The translations under genes and the position numbers were made by a program. The notes under the pieces were generated by a model, which was not told where the DNA came from, did no database searches, and saw only the letters and a list, made by a program, of their open reading frames with translations. Positions 39,431 to 49,915 of a stretch of 64,000 nucleotides of DNA are shown here, piece by piece; within the stretch, counting starts at the first letter, position 1; each line of letters starts with the position of its first letter. Location of the stretch: assembly GCF_003429665.1 (NCBI RefSeq), contig NZ_QUWK01000012.1, positions 31,844-95,843 on the forward strand. The letters run 5' to 3'. Source of the stretch: Sphaerochaeta halotolerans (GTDB lineage Bacteria; Spirochaetota; Spirochaetia; Sphaerochaetales; Sphaerochaetaceae).

Positions 39431-40126
39431 ATGAATGAACTCTACTGGATAGGAATGCTGGCTCTGAATTTCGTCATGATTCTTATCGCTTTCAGATTGT
39501 GGGGAAAATTGGGACTCTATATTTGGATACCCATCAGTGTCATCGTGGCAAATATCCAGGTAACAAAGAATGTAATGCTCTTTGGCTTTGATGCAACCTT
39601 GGGCAATATCGTGTATGCAACGGGATTTCTGGCAACGGATATTCTCAGTGAGCTTTATGGGAAGAAGGAGTCATCAAAGGCGGTTGCTATTGGATTTTTC
39701 AGTCTGCTCTCCATGACAATCCTTATGCAGATGGCTCTGTTGTTTGAGCCGGCTGCCTCGGATATCGCCCACCCCTCACTTTCCATGATCTTCGGCCTAA
39801 TGCCTCGAATCGCCTTTGGTTCCCTTGTGGCCTATGTGGTGAGCAATCTGCACGATATATGGGCCTTCGACTATTGGAAGCGAAAACATCCGGGGAATCG
39901 CACGCTCTGGTTGAGGAACAATCTGAGTACCATCGTCAGCCAACTCATTGATACCTTGGTATTCACCTTTATAGCGTTCTGGGGCGTCTACCCGACAGAG
40001 GTGCTGACCGGAATAGTCATCAGTACCTATCTCCTGAAATGGGTAGTGGCTGTACTGGATACCCCATTCATGTATCTTGCCCGTTTCTGGTACGATAAGG
40101 AGAAGATTCCCGTCCCTACTATTTAG
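39431..40126 (+). CDS. Queuosine precursor transporter (YhhQ family)
   Basis: VFGFD..GNIVYATGFLATDILSELYGKKESSKAV; WLRNNLSTIVSQLIDTLVFTFIAFWG. Confidence 0.92.
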   Translation: MNELYWIGMLALNFVMILIAFRLWGKLGLYIWIPISVIVANIQVTKNVMLFGFDATLGNIVYATGFLATDILSELYGKKESSKAVAIGFFSLLSMTILMQMALLFEPAASDIAHPSLSMIFGLMPRIAFGSLVAYVVSNLHDIWAFDYWKRKHPGNRTLWLRNNLSTIVSQLIDTLVFTFIAFWGVYPTEVLTGIVISTYLLKWVVAVLDTPFMYLARFWYDKEKIPVPTI

Positions 40127-40925
40127 GAGGGAGCACAACCTTCAATGCATCGATGCATGTTCTTGTTCCTACATAAAGGGAAGGAGAGAATGGCTTACGG
40201 TGCAAGAGAAAATCATCATCGTAGATGAATGGTTTTCCATCCACGTACTCAACCAGCATTCCTGCCGAGAGCAGGACTGCGTGTGAGGCTGCTACATCCC
40301 AGACATAACAACTTTGGTTGACGCATCCTTGGATATGCTCATAAATCACAGGGCTAAGCATATGAATGATGGATGACCCGAAGATCCTGATCTTTCCTTC
40401 ATACCGGGAAAAGTCCATCAAACGTTGCCCGCTTGAACCCATCGTGATTTGCCAAGGGAAATCCTTATTGCCTTCCACAATCAACGGTTGCCCGTTTATC
40501 AAGGGCTCCTTCCCTGGATCAAGTCGTACAAAAAGGTCTTCTTCCCCAATTCCCCAACGCGGAGCACTGATCATGGCACCGACGGGCACTCTGTCTTTAT
40601 TGAGAATACCCAAAGCCACCGCCCAGGAAGGAAGCCCCTGTGAGTAGACATCCGTACCATCGATTGGATCAAGAACAAAGGTGAACGGAGATGCTTCCCT
40701 GTAGGGGGTCAGGGTCTCCTCACTGATGATGTTCATAGAGGGGAAGAGCCCCTCGATGACGGAGATGATCTGCTTCGAGATTGTAAGGTCTGTTTCGGTA
40801 ATCACCGAACCATCCTTCTTGTATGATCGACTGATATGTTGCTGTTGTGCCTTGGCATACATCCCTGCTTCCCGTACGGCAAGAGCGAGTGAATCCAATG
40901 CTTTCTTATCTAGTGTGCTTTCCAT
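40119..40925 (-). CDS. Inositol monophosphatase / 3'(2'),5'-bisphosphate nucleotidase family (CysQ-like)
   Basis: VITETDLTISKQI; IISEET; FVLDPIDGTDVY; CYVWDVAASHAVLLSAG. Confidence 0.9.
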   Translation of the reverse strand: MESTLDKKALDSLALAVREAGMYAKAQQQHISRSYKKDGSVITETDLTISKQIISVIEGLFPSMNIISEETLTPYREASPFTFVLDPIDGTDVYSQGLPSWAVALGILNKDRVPVGAMISAPRWGIGEEDLFVRLDPGKEPLINGQPLIVEGNKDFPWQITMGSSGQRLMDFSRYEGKIRIFGSSIIHMLSPVIYEHIQGCVNQSCYVWDVAASHAVLLSAGMLVEYVDGKPFIYDDDFLLHRKPFSPSLYVGTRTCIDALKVVLPPK

Positions 40926-40959
40926 TATCTTGCATAACCTTCTTGCTCATGATAGGGTA

Positions 40960-43900
40960 ATGGCGCTTATGCAAACACCTATTTCAACCCTTGTCCAATC
41001 GTATATCAAAAACAGTCCTGCTTACAAGGCGTATGGCACGACGACCCGACACCTGCACATTGAAGGGTTGGAAGGATATCCGTTGGCCCAGTTCCTTCGC
41101 ATGATTGCGCGCAAACACAAAGGCCGTATTTGGGTCATCTGTCCAACAGAGGAGAGCGCAAAGGATTTGCTCAAGGATAGTGGTGTCTCAAATAACCAGG
41201 ATGCCCCCTATGCAGATGAACTCAAGACCGTGTACCTTCCCAGTAATGGGAGAAAGCTGTACACCCCGTTCAGTGGGGACAATGTTGAATACGACCAACT
41301 CAACCGGTTGACCTCGATTACTGAAATGCGGCATGGGATGATTGTCACACACCTGCGAGCGTTTGTAGGTCCGCTGGTCAGCCCTGAGACGCTCTCAGCT
41401 TCATCTCTTTCCCTGCGGGTGGGGGGAGCGTTTGATAGTACACGTATTGCAGAACAACTTTCCCGGGCGGGTTACCTCAACACTGTCTCCACCAATTCGA
41501 TGGGTGAGTTCAGCCTGAGGGGAGAGGTCATGGACATTTTCCCCTATGAGAGTGAGCACCCCTTCAGGATCTATGCAGACTGGGATAAAGTGGGAAAGAT
41601 CAGCAGTTTTGATCCCATCACACAGGAGACACTCTCCCCTGTAGACCATTTTACCCTCTCTCTGGTTGATGCTACGGACAAGCTTGCCACCTCCTCAATC
41701 AGGGGTTACCTTGGTGATGAAGACTTGTTTTGTTTCATCGGAGACAAACGGCTCGCCACCAGCTTTCACAGTTTGCAACTTGAAGCGAAGTCACTCTACC
41801 GGCAAGCATTCCTGGAAGATCGGGATGTGCTCAAGCCGGATGAGTTGTTGCTCGATTTCCCCCTTTTCCAGACCAATTGCAAGTATTCTATCACCTTGAT
41901 GGATCTTGCAGGACAGACCCCTGATGCCTTCAAATTCGATATAGAAGGCCCTCGTTCCTACTTTGGGAATTTTACGTTGCTCAAGGAAGACCTCAAGAGC
42001 TTTGAAAAACAAGGGTGGAAGGTAACGATCTTTACCGAGAACCAGTTGCAACTGCAACGCCTTGCTCAGATGCTCAGTGCTTTCTCGTTTCTCTCCTACG
42101 AGAGAATGGAACTCTCGGGGGGATTCTCCATCCCCAGCACCAAGATCATTGCAATCTGTGAACACGAGATATTTGGACGTAGAAGACAGGTGGTCAAGAC
42201 CCTGCAGCATACCCAATCGACCCCGCTGGACTCATTTGTTGATCTGAATGAGGGCGATTATGTGGTGCACGTGAACTATGGGGTGGGAAAGTTCGTCAAG
42301 ATTGACCGTGTTTCCAGTTTTGACCGTGAACGTGATTTCATCAAGATTGCCTATGCTGACAGTGAGATGCTCTATGTCCCCATCGAGCAGGCCAACTTGG
42401 TCCAGCGCTATATAGGAAGCGATGGGGGAAATCCAAAACTGGACAAACTTGGTGGCATAAGTTGGGAGCACAAGAAAGCCAAGGCCCGCAAGAAAGCCGA
42501 GGACCTTGCAAAACATTTGATCACACTCTATGCAAAACGCCAGAACAGCCCGGGATATGCCTTTCCCAAGGATACTGATTGGCAACTGCAGTTTGAGGCA
42601 TCCTTCCCTTTCGACGAGACAGCTGACCAACTGGCTTGCATCGAGGATATCAAGAATGATATGGAGAAACCGATGGTCATGGACCGTCTCATCTGCGGCG
42701 ACGTTGGCTACGGAAAGACTGAAATAGCCTTCCGTGCTGCGTTCAAGGCGGTCATGGGTGGAAAGCAGGTTGCTTTCTTGGCTCCTACCACAATTCTTGC
42801 TGAACAACATTACCAGAACTTTGTCAGCCGTTTGGGGAGCTTTCCGGTCCGTTGTGCCCAACTCTCCAGGATTGTGCCAAAGAAGGATCAGAAAACAACC
42901 TTGCTGAGTGTCGCAGAAGGAAAGATTGATGTTCTGTTCGGTACTCATCGAATACTTCAGAAGGACATTATGTATCGGGATCTAGGGCTGCTGATTGTTG
43001 ATGAGGAACAGCGTTTTGGTGTAAAGGATAAGGAAAGGATCAAGGTGTTGAGGAACAGTATTGATTCACTCTCCCTCAGTGCAACACCCATTCCGAGGAC
43101 CCTCTACATGTCTCTCTTGAAGATCAGGGACATGTCACTGCTTGCTACTCCTCCGATTGCACGCCGCCCCATCGAGACACATATCGGCGAATACGACCAG
43201 GATGTCATTGTACGGGCAATCAGGGAGGAAATTGATCGGGGTGGGCAGGTCTTCTTTCTGCACAATCGAATTGAGAGCCTTGATGAGGTGGTCCATCAGC
43301 TGACGAGTTTATTGCCGGATTTGATCATCGAGAGCGCGCATGGGCAGATGGAAAGCCGGAAACTGGAGGATACCATGAGGCGCTTTGTCCATGAAGGAAT
43401 CCATGTATTGGTCTCAACAACCATCATTGAGAACGGTATCGACATCCCCAACGTGAATACCATGATTATCGACCGTGCAGACCGGTATGGGCTGAGCCAG
43501 CTCTACCAGCTCAGGGGGAGGGTGGGGCGCAATGACCGTCAAGCGTATGCTTATCTCTTCTATCCCCAGGGCAGTGCTCTCAGTGAAATTGCAGTGAAAC
43601 GACTCAAGATCATCAGTGAACATACGGAACTTGGTTCCGGGTTCAAGGTGGCCATGAAGGATATGGAGATCAGGGGAACCGGAAATCTCCTGGGAAGGGA
43701 GCAGAGTGGTCAGCTTTCCTCTGTTGGTCTTGATATGTACATTCGAATCCTTGATGAGGCGATTCGGGACCTGCGAAAGGAAGGCTTGAAGGAAGAAGAC
43801 AAGGAAGTATTCCTCGAACTCGATTATACCGGTTTCATTCCCGATACCTATATCAAGGCGCCTTCGGTGAAGTTTGACATCTATCGAAAGATTGCCTCCA

Positions 43901-44241
43901 TAAACAATGAAGAACAGTTACACTCCTTGAGTAGTGAACTCAGTGATCGGTTCGGGCCACCTCCTGAGGAGGTTGCCAACCTCTTGTACATTGCTCAGAT
44001 CAAAATTCTTTGCCGGAAATTGTCCATCATCCATTTGACAGACCGAAAGGGAGTTGTAAGCATTGAATTCGGCAAGGTTGCAGATCTGAATGTAAACAAG
44101 GTGATGAATCTCATTGCCTTGAGTAACAAACGTGTGTGGTTGGACATGCGAAAGATGAACATCATGTATATGAAAACTGATGCAGTTTCCCTCAAGGACA
44201 AAGCCTTGTTCCTGATGGAGAAATTGCAGCGGTTGCTGTAG
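40960..44241 (+). CDS. mfd: Transcription-repair coupling factor Mfd
   Basis: GDYVVHVNYGVGKFVKI; MDRLICGDVGYGKTEIAFRAAFKAVMGGKQVAFLAPTTILAEQHY; YLFYPQG. Confidence 0.97.
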   Translation: MALMQTPISTLVQSYIKNSPAYKAYGTTTRHLHIEGLEGYPLAQFLRMIARKHKGRIWVICPTEESAKDLLKDSGVSNNQDAPYADELKTVYLPSNGRKLYTPFSGDNVEYDQLNRLTSITEMRHGMIVTHLRAFVGPLVSPETLSASSLSLRVGGAFDSTRIAEQLSRAGYLNTVSTNSMGEFSLRGEVMDIFPYESEHPFRIYADWDKVGKISSFDPITQETLSPVDHFTLSLVDATDKLATSSIRGYLGDEDLFCFIGDKRLATSFHSLQLEAKSLYRQAFLEDRDVLKPDELLLDFPLFQTNCKYSITLMDLAGQTPDAFKFDIEGPRSYFGNFTLLKEDLKSFEKQGWKVTIFTENQLQLQRLAQMLSAFSFLSYERMELSGGFSIPSTKIIAICEHEIFGRRRQVVKTLQHTQSTPLDSFVDLNEGDYVVHVNYGVGKFVKIDRVSSFDRERDFIKIAYADSEMLYVPIEQANLVQRYIGSDGGNPKLDKLGGISWEHKKAKARKKAEDLAKHLITLYAKRQNSPGYAFPKDTDWQLQFEASFPFDETADQLACIEDIKNDMEKPMVMDRLICGDVGYGKTEIAFRAAFKAVMGGKQVAFLAPTTILAEQHYQNFVSRLGSFPVRCAQLSRIVPKKDQKTTLLSVAEGKIDVLFGTHRILQKDIMYRDLGLLIVDEEQRFGVKDKERIKVLRNSIDSLSLSATPIPRTLYMSLLKIRDMSLLATPPIARRPIETHIGEYDQDVIVRAIREEIDRGGQVFFLHNRIESLDEVVHQLTSLLPDLIIESAHGQMESRKLEDTMRRFVHEGIHVLVSTTIIENGIDIPNVNTMIIDRADRYGLSQLYQLRGRVGRNDRQAYAYLFYPQGSALSEIAVKRLKIISEHTELGSGFKVAMKDMEIRGTGNLLGREQSGQLSSVGLDMYIRILDEAIRDLRKEGLKEEDKEVFLELDYTGFIPDTYIKAPSVKFDIYRKIASINNEEQLHSLSSELSDRFGPPPEEVANLLYIAQIKILCRKLSIIHLTDRKGVVSIEFGKVADLNVNKVMNLIALSNKRVWLDMRKMNIMYMKTDAVSLKDKALFLMEKLQRLL

Positions 44242-44249
44242 GAGTTTGC

Positions 44250-44987
44250 ATGCAAGTTACGCAAGAAACAATCTTTCAGGATATTCCGGAATTGCAGTGG
44301 GTTGAGAGCAGAAGCGAAGGCGCAAGACGTGCAATCAAGAGCTATGTGCTCAGAGGGTCCTACCTCAAGACGTTCCAGGTGGAGGCGGTAAGACGCTATT
44401 ATGCGACCTATGGAATCCCGTTTCGTCAGGAACTGCTGGACTACTCCCAGGTGTATGGAAATGACAATCCCTTGGTCATTGAGATTGGTTTCGGTATGGG
44501 TACAGCCACATCCCGTATTGCCAAGGAGCGCAGCCAGTTCAACTATCTTGGGCTGGAGGTGTTCCTTTCAGGATTCACCAAGCTTCTGGATGTAGTGGGG
44601 CGGGAACAACTGGATAATGTACGTCTGATGCGCTTTGACGCAGTGGAGGTGCTCCGCTCTATGATCCCCGATAACAGTGTTGCCGGATTCCACATATTCT
44701 TTCCTGATCCTTGGCCGAAAAAACGACAACAGAAACGTCGACTCATTCAGGAGCCTTTTGCTTCCCTGCTCGCGAGCAAGCTGGTGAAGGGTGGATACAT
44801 CTACTGTGTTACCGACTGGGAGGAATATGCCTACCAGATGCTTGAGGTTTTTAAGAAGACAGAAACCCTGGTAAACCCCCATGATGGATTTGCTCCCCCC
44901 GTTCCTTGGCGTGATACTACACGGTTTGAGGAAAAGGGACTCGCAAAGGCTCATCCGATCAACGAGGTCTGGGTGGAGAAGCGCTGA
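44250..44987 (+). CDS. trmB: tRNA (guanine-N7-)-methyltransferase
   Basis: LVIEIGFGMGTATSRIAKER; FHIFFPDPWPKKRQQKRRLIQEPF. Confidence 0.95.
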   Translation: MQVTQETIFQDIPELQWVESRSEGARRAIKSYVLRGSYLKTFQVEAVRRYYATYGIPFRQELLDYSQVYGNDNPLVIEIGFGMGTATSRIAKERSQFNYLGLEVFLSGFTKLLDVVGREQLDNVRLMRFDAVEVLRSMIPDNSVAGFHIFFPDPWPKKRQQKRRLIQEPFASLLASKLVKGGYIYCVTDWEEYAYQMLEVFKKTETLVNPHDGFAPPVPWRDTTRFEEKGLAKAHPINEVWVEKR

Positions 44988-44993
44988 GATGAG

Positions 44994-45025
44994 GGAAGGG
45001 AGCTTGCCGCCGCAAGCTCCCTTCC
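44994..45025. terminator. Strong 14-bp stem-loop between convergent trmB and EF-G-like genes
   Basis: GGAAGGGAGCTTGC-cgcc-GCAAGCTCCCTTCC, perfect stem; no U-tract on either side. Confidence 0.6.
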
Positions 45026-45084
45026 AAGGTTCCACAAATTCACTCTCAAGCAATCAGAAAAGCAATAATCTGATTGTCCACCAC

Positions 45085-47184
45085 CTACTCCTCATCCACC
45101 AAGGAATCCTTGTAGGTCTTGATTACCTCATCAGCCAGTTTACCACTGAGAGGCTCGTAATGGTCGAACTCCATTTCAAAACTTCCCGTACCACTAGTCA
45201 TCGACTTTAGGTCGATTGCATAGTTGAGTAGTTCTGATTGAGGCACCTGGGCTTTTACCAACTGTAGATTGCCCATATCTTCCTGACCAAGTACGCGTCC
45301 TCGCTTACTGCTCAAGTCAGAAAGAATGTCGCCCAGATAATCATTCTCTATATATACACTAAGAAGCATGATTGGTTCAAGTAGGACAGGCTTGGCCTTT
45401 TCCACCGCAATTTTCATAGCTCCCTTTGCAGCAAGCTTGAACGCCATTTCGCTGGAATCAACCGGGTGCTCCTTTCCATCGATGAGTGTAATGCCAATAT
45501 CCATCATTGGATACCCCGCAAGATATCCCTCTTCCATCATCTCGTGCAGGCCCTTCTCAATGCCGGGGATGTATCCCTTGCTGACTGAACCGCCCTTGAT
45601 GGCGTTGGTGAAAGAGTAATAGGCACCCCTTTCCAATGGTTCAATCTCAATCAGGACACGGGCATACTGACCATGACCACCACTTTGCTTCTTGTGTGAA
45701 TACTCAGCGATGCCACTCTTCTTAGTGATGGTCTCGCGATATGCAACTCTGGGAAGCCTGGTGATGATGGATACTTTCTGTTTCTCCCTGACCTTGTCGA
45801 GGATCATATTCAAATGTAGCTCACCCATACCGGCAACCACGTTCTCCTTGGTCTCCTCGTTGTACTTGATCAGGAACGTCAAATCCTCTTCTGTGACCTT
45901 GTGCAGAGCCTCGTTCATTTTCACTTCGCTCTTCTTGTCCTCAGCACTGATTGCAAGGCTGTAGATTGGTTGCGGGAAGGCAAGAGGCTTGAACTGGAAC
46001 TTCGTGTCACTGCCTTCTACCAGCGTTGAGTTGGTGGAGGCAATGTTGCTCTTTGCAATGACGCCGATGTCTCCAGCTGCCAATAGGTCCGTCTCGATGA
46101 GCTTCTTGCCGACGAGCCTGAATACCTTACCCGAACGCTCCTTTCTGTTGAGATGCGGGTTGTACAATTCGGTATCTCCCTTGATCACCCCTCTGAGGAC
46201 TTTCAGGAAGCTCAATTTACCGCTGAACTGGTCGATTGTCGTCTTGAACACCACTGCAGCCGCAGGGCCTTCCTCAGTGATAGTAAACTCTTCCTCACTA
46301 CCATCTTCGTTGATGATCCAATCGGTCTTGCCGATCGGCTTAGGGAAGTTGTTCTTTATGAAATTGAGCAGGCTGATTATACCGATTCCTTTCTCCGATG
46401 CCCCACAGAAAACAGGGATGACGCGGTTGTCTTCCATGCCTTCACGCAGGCCCCGTCGGATATCTTCACTGGAGAGCGTACCTTCATCAAAGTATTTTTC
46501 AATCAGGTCATCGGCACCCTCTGCGGCATTCTCTACAAGGTCGTTACGGTACTGTTCTTCAAAATCCTTCATGTCGGAAGGAATTTCAGTTTCACCTTCT
46601 TTCCCATCCTGGCCGACCATGTAGGCTATGTCTTCAATTAGATTGATGGTGCCCCTGAAATCCTTGCCGCTACCAATAGGAATGACGACAGGAACAAAGT
46701 TGGCTTTGAATGTTTCGCGAAGGTTTTCGAGTACTTGTGTATAGTCTGCACGGTCTCGGTCCATCTTGTTGATGAAAACCGCCCGTGGTTTATTGCGTTG
46801 ATCAAGATGACGCCAGAGTTTGATGGTCTCAATCTGGGCTCCATCACGTGCGTCAACAACCATTACTGCCGACTCACAGGATCGGAATCCGCAGATGGTC
46901 TCCCCGATGAACCCTGCGGTTCCCGGAGTATCAATGATGTTCAGAGTCTTTCCTTCCCAGCCCAGGGAGGCGAGGGAAGCATGAATGGAAATCTTATGGG
47001 CAATTTCCTCATCCGTATAATCACTTACTGTCTTTCCACTAGAGACATTCTCTGCCCGGGGAATCACATTGGCATAAAATAACAATTGCTCCACCAACGT
47101 GGTTTTCCCGGTGCCGTTGTGGCCGATGATGGCGACATTCCTTAAATCATTGCTGACAACGCTCATAGTTCCTCCTTTGATCAC
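45085..47184 (-). CDS. Elongation factor G-like GTPase (paralog)
   Basis: NVAIIGHNGTGKTTLVEQLLFYANVI; DTPGTAGFIGE; FINKMDRDRAD; EF-G domain IV/V signatures. Confidence 0.93.
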   Translation of the reverse strand: MIKGGTMSVVSNDLRNVAIIGHNGTGKTTLVEQLLFYANVIPRAENVSSGKTVSDYTDEEIAHKISIHASLASLGWEGKTLNIIDTPGTAGFIGETICGFRSCESAVMVVDARDGAQIETIKLWRHLDQRNKPRAVFINKMDRDRADYTQVLENLRETFKANFVPVVIPIGSGKDFRGTINLIEDIAYMVGQDGKEGETEIPSDMKDFEEQYRNDLVENAAEGADDLIEKYFDEGTLSSEDIRRGLREGMEDNRVIPVFCGASEKGIGIISLLNFIKNNFPKPIGKTDWIINEDGSEEEFTITEEGPAAAVVFKTTIDQFSGKLSFLKVLRGVIKGDTELYNPHLNRKERSGKVFRLVGKKLIETDLLAAGDIGVIAKSNIASTNSTLVEGSDTKFQFKPLAFPQPIYSLAISAEDKKSEVKMNEALHKVTEEDLTFLIKYNEETKENVVAGMGELHLNMILDKVREKQKVSIITRLPRVAYRETITKKSGIAEYSHKKQSGGHGQYARVLIEIEPLERGAYYSFTNAIKGGSVSKGYIPGIEKGLHEMMEEGYLAGYPMMDIGITLIDGKEHPVDSSEMAFKLAAKGAMKIAVEKAKPVLLEPIMLLSVYIENDYLGDILSDLSSKRGRVLGQEDMGNLQLVKAQVPQSELLNYAIDLKSMTSGTGSFEMEFDHYEPLSGKLADEVIKTYKDSLVDEE

Positions 47185-47275
47185 ACTATGCTAATCTTGA
47201 ACGCATGCATGTATGGTACGCCCCATCAACTCATATGTCAAAAGAATTCTGTTTGAGCGCTCAATCACCCGGACA

Positions 47276-47313
47276 CAAAAAAGCAGACACCTTTCTGCCA
47301 GAGGATGTCCGCC
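47276..47313 (-). terminator. Intrinsic terminator of the XRE regulator gene
   Basis: Imperfect GCGGACATCCT...AGGTGTCTGC stem followed by TTTTTT on the minus strand. Confidence 0.65.
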
Positions 47314-47347
47314 GGTATATGTGTGAGAACAATCTTGTTTGTCTCGC

Positions 47348-47671
47348 CTAACGCGTCAGGCTGACATTCACATCAATGATGTGGTTGATGTCCTGTTTGA
47401 GTTTATATGCGAATTGATCCATAACGGTGACATCATTGGGAAGCTTGTCGCCGTCCTCGCAGAAAAATGTCCAACAAGGTACATCCAACGCAGCACTGAT
47501 CTTCTCGATGGTGGAGAAGGAAGGTGCTTTCCTTGAAGTCTCGATTTCTGTCACAAATGAGGTGGAAACGCCGATCTTCTCAGCCAACTGAGCCTGAGTT
47601 AGAGAGAGCTTTCTTCTGCGCTCCTTCAGATTTCTTGCGAAAATGTCCTGCAAATTGTAGGTTCTAGCCAT
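47348..47671 (-). CDS. XRE-family HTH transcriptional regulator
   Basis: NLKERRRKLSLTQAQLAEKIGVSTSFVTEIETSRKAPSFSTIEKISAALDV. Confidence 0.93.
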   Translation of the reverse strand: MARTYNLQDIFARNLKERRRKLSLTQAQLAEKIGVSTSFVTEIETSRKAPSFSTIEKISAALDVPCWTFFCEDGDKLPNDVTVMDQFAYKLKQDINHIIDVNVSLTR

Positions 47672-47831
47672 GTTGTACTCCTCTTAAGAAATTGCAATAG
47701 TTAAATCAACCGAAAAGAGTGTAAATATTCTCCAACGGTCTAGTATTTACCCTTTCTTTTAGTACATATTAGGCATAATTGTCACAATTCCGCAAGATTG
47801 GAACCATGCTCTTTTGATATTTCCCATACCA

Positions 47832-49862
47832 TTAGCGGGTTTTTTGCGCATAATGGTCAAACTCCATCGAGAAGGTTCCCCTTCCTTGTGTCGCTGAACG
47901 TAGCACAGTAGAGTATCCAAATAGTTGAGAGAGTGGTGCCTGTGCATGGATATGCTCACTTGCAGTCCTGCTCTCGATACTGTTGACCAATCCACCCCTG
48001 CTGGTGATACTGCTGATGGCTTCCCCTACGTACTGTGTGGGGACAATAACGGTAACCTTCATTACCGGTTCCATCAGGATTGGACCGGCTCCCTGAGCCA
48101 CCTTGTCGAAACACATTGCAGCACACGCCTCGAATGCAAACGGGGTAGCTGTAAGTTCATTATAGGTGATGCTGGTTACCTCAACCTCAAGGTCGACGGT
48201 TTCATACCCAAATTGGATACCACCCTTGAATGCATTGGTGATTCCTCTCTTTACTGCTTCATAATACTGCTCATCCATGCCTCGAACCTTTGCAGAACAA
48301 CGATAGCGGTTCCCGCTCCCGGTGGGAAGGGGACGGATAGTAAGGCCCACCTCAGCAGTATTTTCCTTGCCTGCAATGATCTTGGAGAACTTCTCACTGC
48401 CACTGGTTTCCTTGGTAACCGATTCACGATAGGTTACCTGCGGGTTGCCCACCCGTGCCTTGATCTTCATCTCCTTGGTTAGTCTGGTCACCAGTACATC
48501 CAGATGCAACTCGCCCATACCACTGATAACCAACTGCCCTGTCTCATCATCATCCCGATAGGTAAAGGTGGGATCTTCTTGTGCAAGAATGCCAAGTGCG
48601 GAACGGAGCTTGTCGCCATCGCTGAGACTGTTAGGTTCAATGGCAACTGAGATGACAGGAACGGGGAAATGCATCTCTTCAAGGAGAATCTGGGCACCTT
48701 CACTTCCTAGTGTGTCACCAGTTCGTCCTTCCTTGAACCCAATGATTACACCAATGTCACCTGCTTCAAGTTCACTCAACTCTTCAGATCTGTCAGCATG
48801 CATACGGAGAATCCTGTTCACCCGCTCCCGTTTCTTCTTGCTGATGTTCATCAAGGTAGTACCTTTCTTGATGACACCATTGTAGACTCTGACAAAACTC
48901 ATGGGACCGGCTTCTCTATCCACTTGAATCTTGAATAGGAGAGCAAGGGGTGGTTTCTCCTTGTTATACGGAATCTCCACCGATTTCTCGGTCTTCTTGT
49001 GGATGCCTAAGATCGGGGGGACTTCAGAGGGAGAAGGGAGATAATCAATGACCCCGTCAAGGAGGGCCTGGACACCAATATCCTTCAATGAGGAACCAAC
49101 AAATACCGGCAGTGCCTGCCGTGCGATGGTTGCCTTTTTCAAGGTACTCTTGATCAGCTCAATATCGATGGGTTCCCCTTCGAAGTACAACTCAGTAATT
49201 TCATCACTGAAGGTTGCAACGCTGTCGATCAACTTTTCATACCAGCTATCCACTTCCTCCTGCATGGATGCCGGAATTTCCTCTTCTGTATAGGTCATTC
49301 CCTGGTCTTCGATGCTATAGATGTAATACTTCTTGGTCAGCAGGTTGATAATGCCGCTGAAGTTGTTCTCTGCTCCGACGGGAAGATACAATGGTATGGG
49401 ATTCGCACCCAATTTCAGTTTCAGCTCGGATACCGCCTCGTGGAAATTTGCTCCCAGACGGTCCATCTTATTGATGAATGCAATACGGGGAACACGGTAG
49501 GTATCAGCCTGTCTCCAGACAGTTTCGGTCTGTGGTTCCACTCCACCGACAGCGCATACAACCATAACCGCGCCATCGAGTACCCTAAGGGCTCGCTCCA
49601 CTTCTGCGGTAAAGTCAACATGCCCCGGGGTGTCGATGATGTTGATCTGATGGTCCTTCCAGAAACAAGTGGTTGCTGCACTGGCAATGGTGATGCCACG
49701 ATCCTGTTCCTGTTCAAGGAAGTCCATGGTTGCTTCTCCGTTGTCAACCTCTCCAATACGATGGTTTTCCCCTGTATAATAGAGGATGCGTTCGGTGGTA
49801 GTGGTCTTTCCCGCATCAATATGTGCCATTATTCCAATATTTCGTGTTGTCTTCTCGTCCAT
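47832..49862 (-). CDS. fusA: Elongation factor G
   Basis: [61 protein letters not shown]. Confidence 0.96.
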   Translation of the reverse strand: MDEKTTRNIGIMAHIDAGKTTTTERILYYTGENHRIGEVDNGEATMDFLEQEQDRGITIASAATTCFWKDHQINIIDTPGHVDFTAEVERALRVLDGAVMVVCAVGGVEPQTETVWRQADTYRVPRIAFINKMDRLGANFHEAVSELKLKLGANPIPLYLPVGAENNFSGIINLLTKKYYIYSIEDQGMTYTEEEIPASMQEEVDSWYEKLIDSVATFSDEITELYFEGEPIDIELIKSTLKKATIARQALPVFVGSSLKDIGVQALLDGVIDYLPSPSEVPPILGIHKKTEKSVEIPYNKEKPPLALLFKIQVDREAGPMSFVRVYNGVIKKGTTLMNISKKKRERVNRILRMHADRSEELSELEAGDIGVIIGFKEGRTGDTLGSEGAQILLEEMHFPVPVISVAIEPNSLSDGDKLRSALGILAQEDPTFTYRDDDETGQLVISGMGELHLDVLVTRLTKEMKIKARVGNPQVTYRESVTKETSGSEKFSKIIAGKENTAEVGLTIRPLPTGSGNRYRCSAKVRGMDEQYYEAVKRGITNAFKGGIQFGYETVDLEVEVTSITYNELTATPFAFEACAAMCFDKVAQGAGPILMEPVMKVTVIVPTQYVGEAISSITSRGGLVNSIESRTASEHIHAQAPLSQLFGYSTVLRSATQGRGTFSMEFDHYAQKTR

Positions 49863-49915
49863 GTACTTTTTCCTTCAAACAATCTGAGCAACAGTACCAC
49901 ACATGTCGTTCATAA

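Noticed and set aside
41101-43000. Long antisense ORFs such as 42232..42948 (-) and 11643..12464 (-)
   Set aside because: Lie opposite strongly supported genes (mfd, metG); low-information translations typical of shadow ORFs
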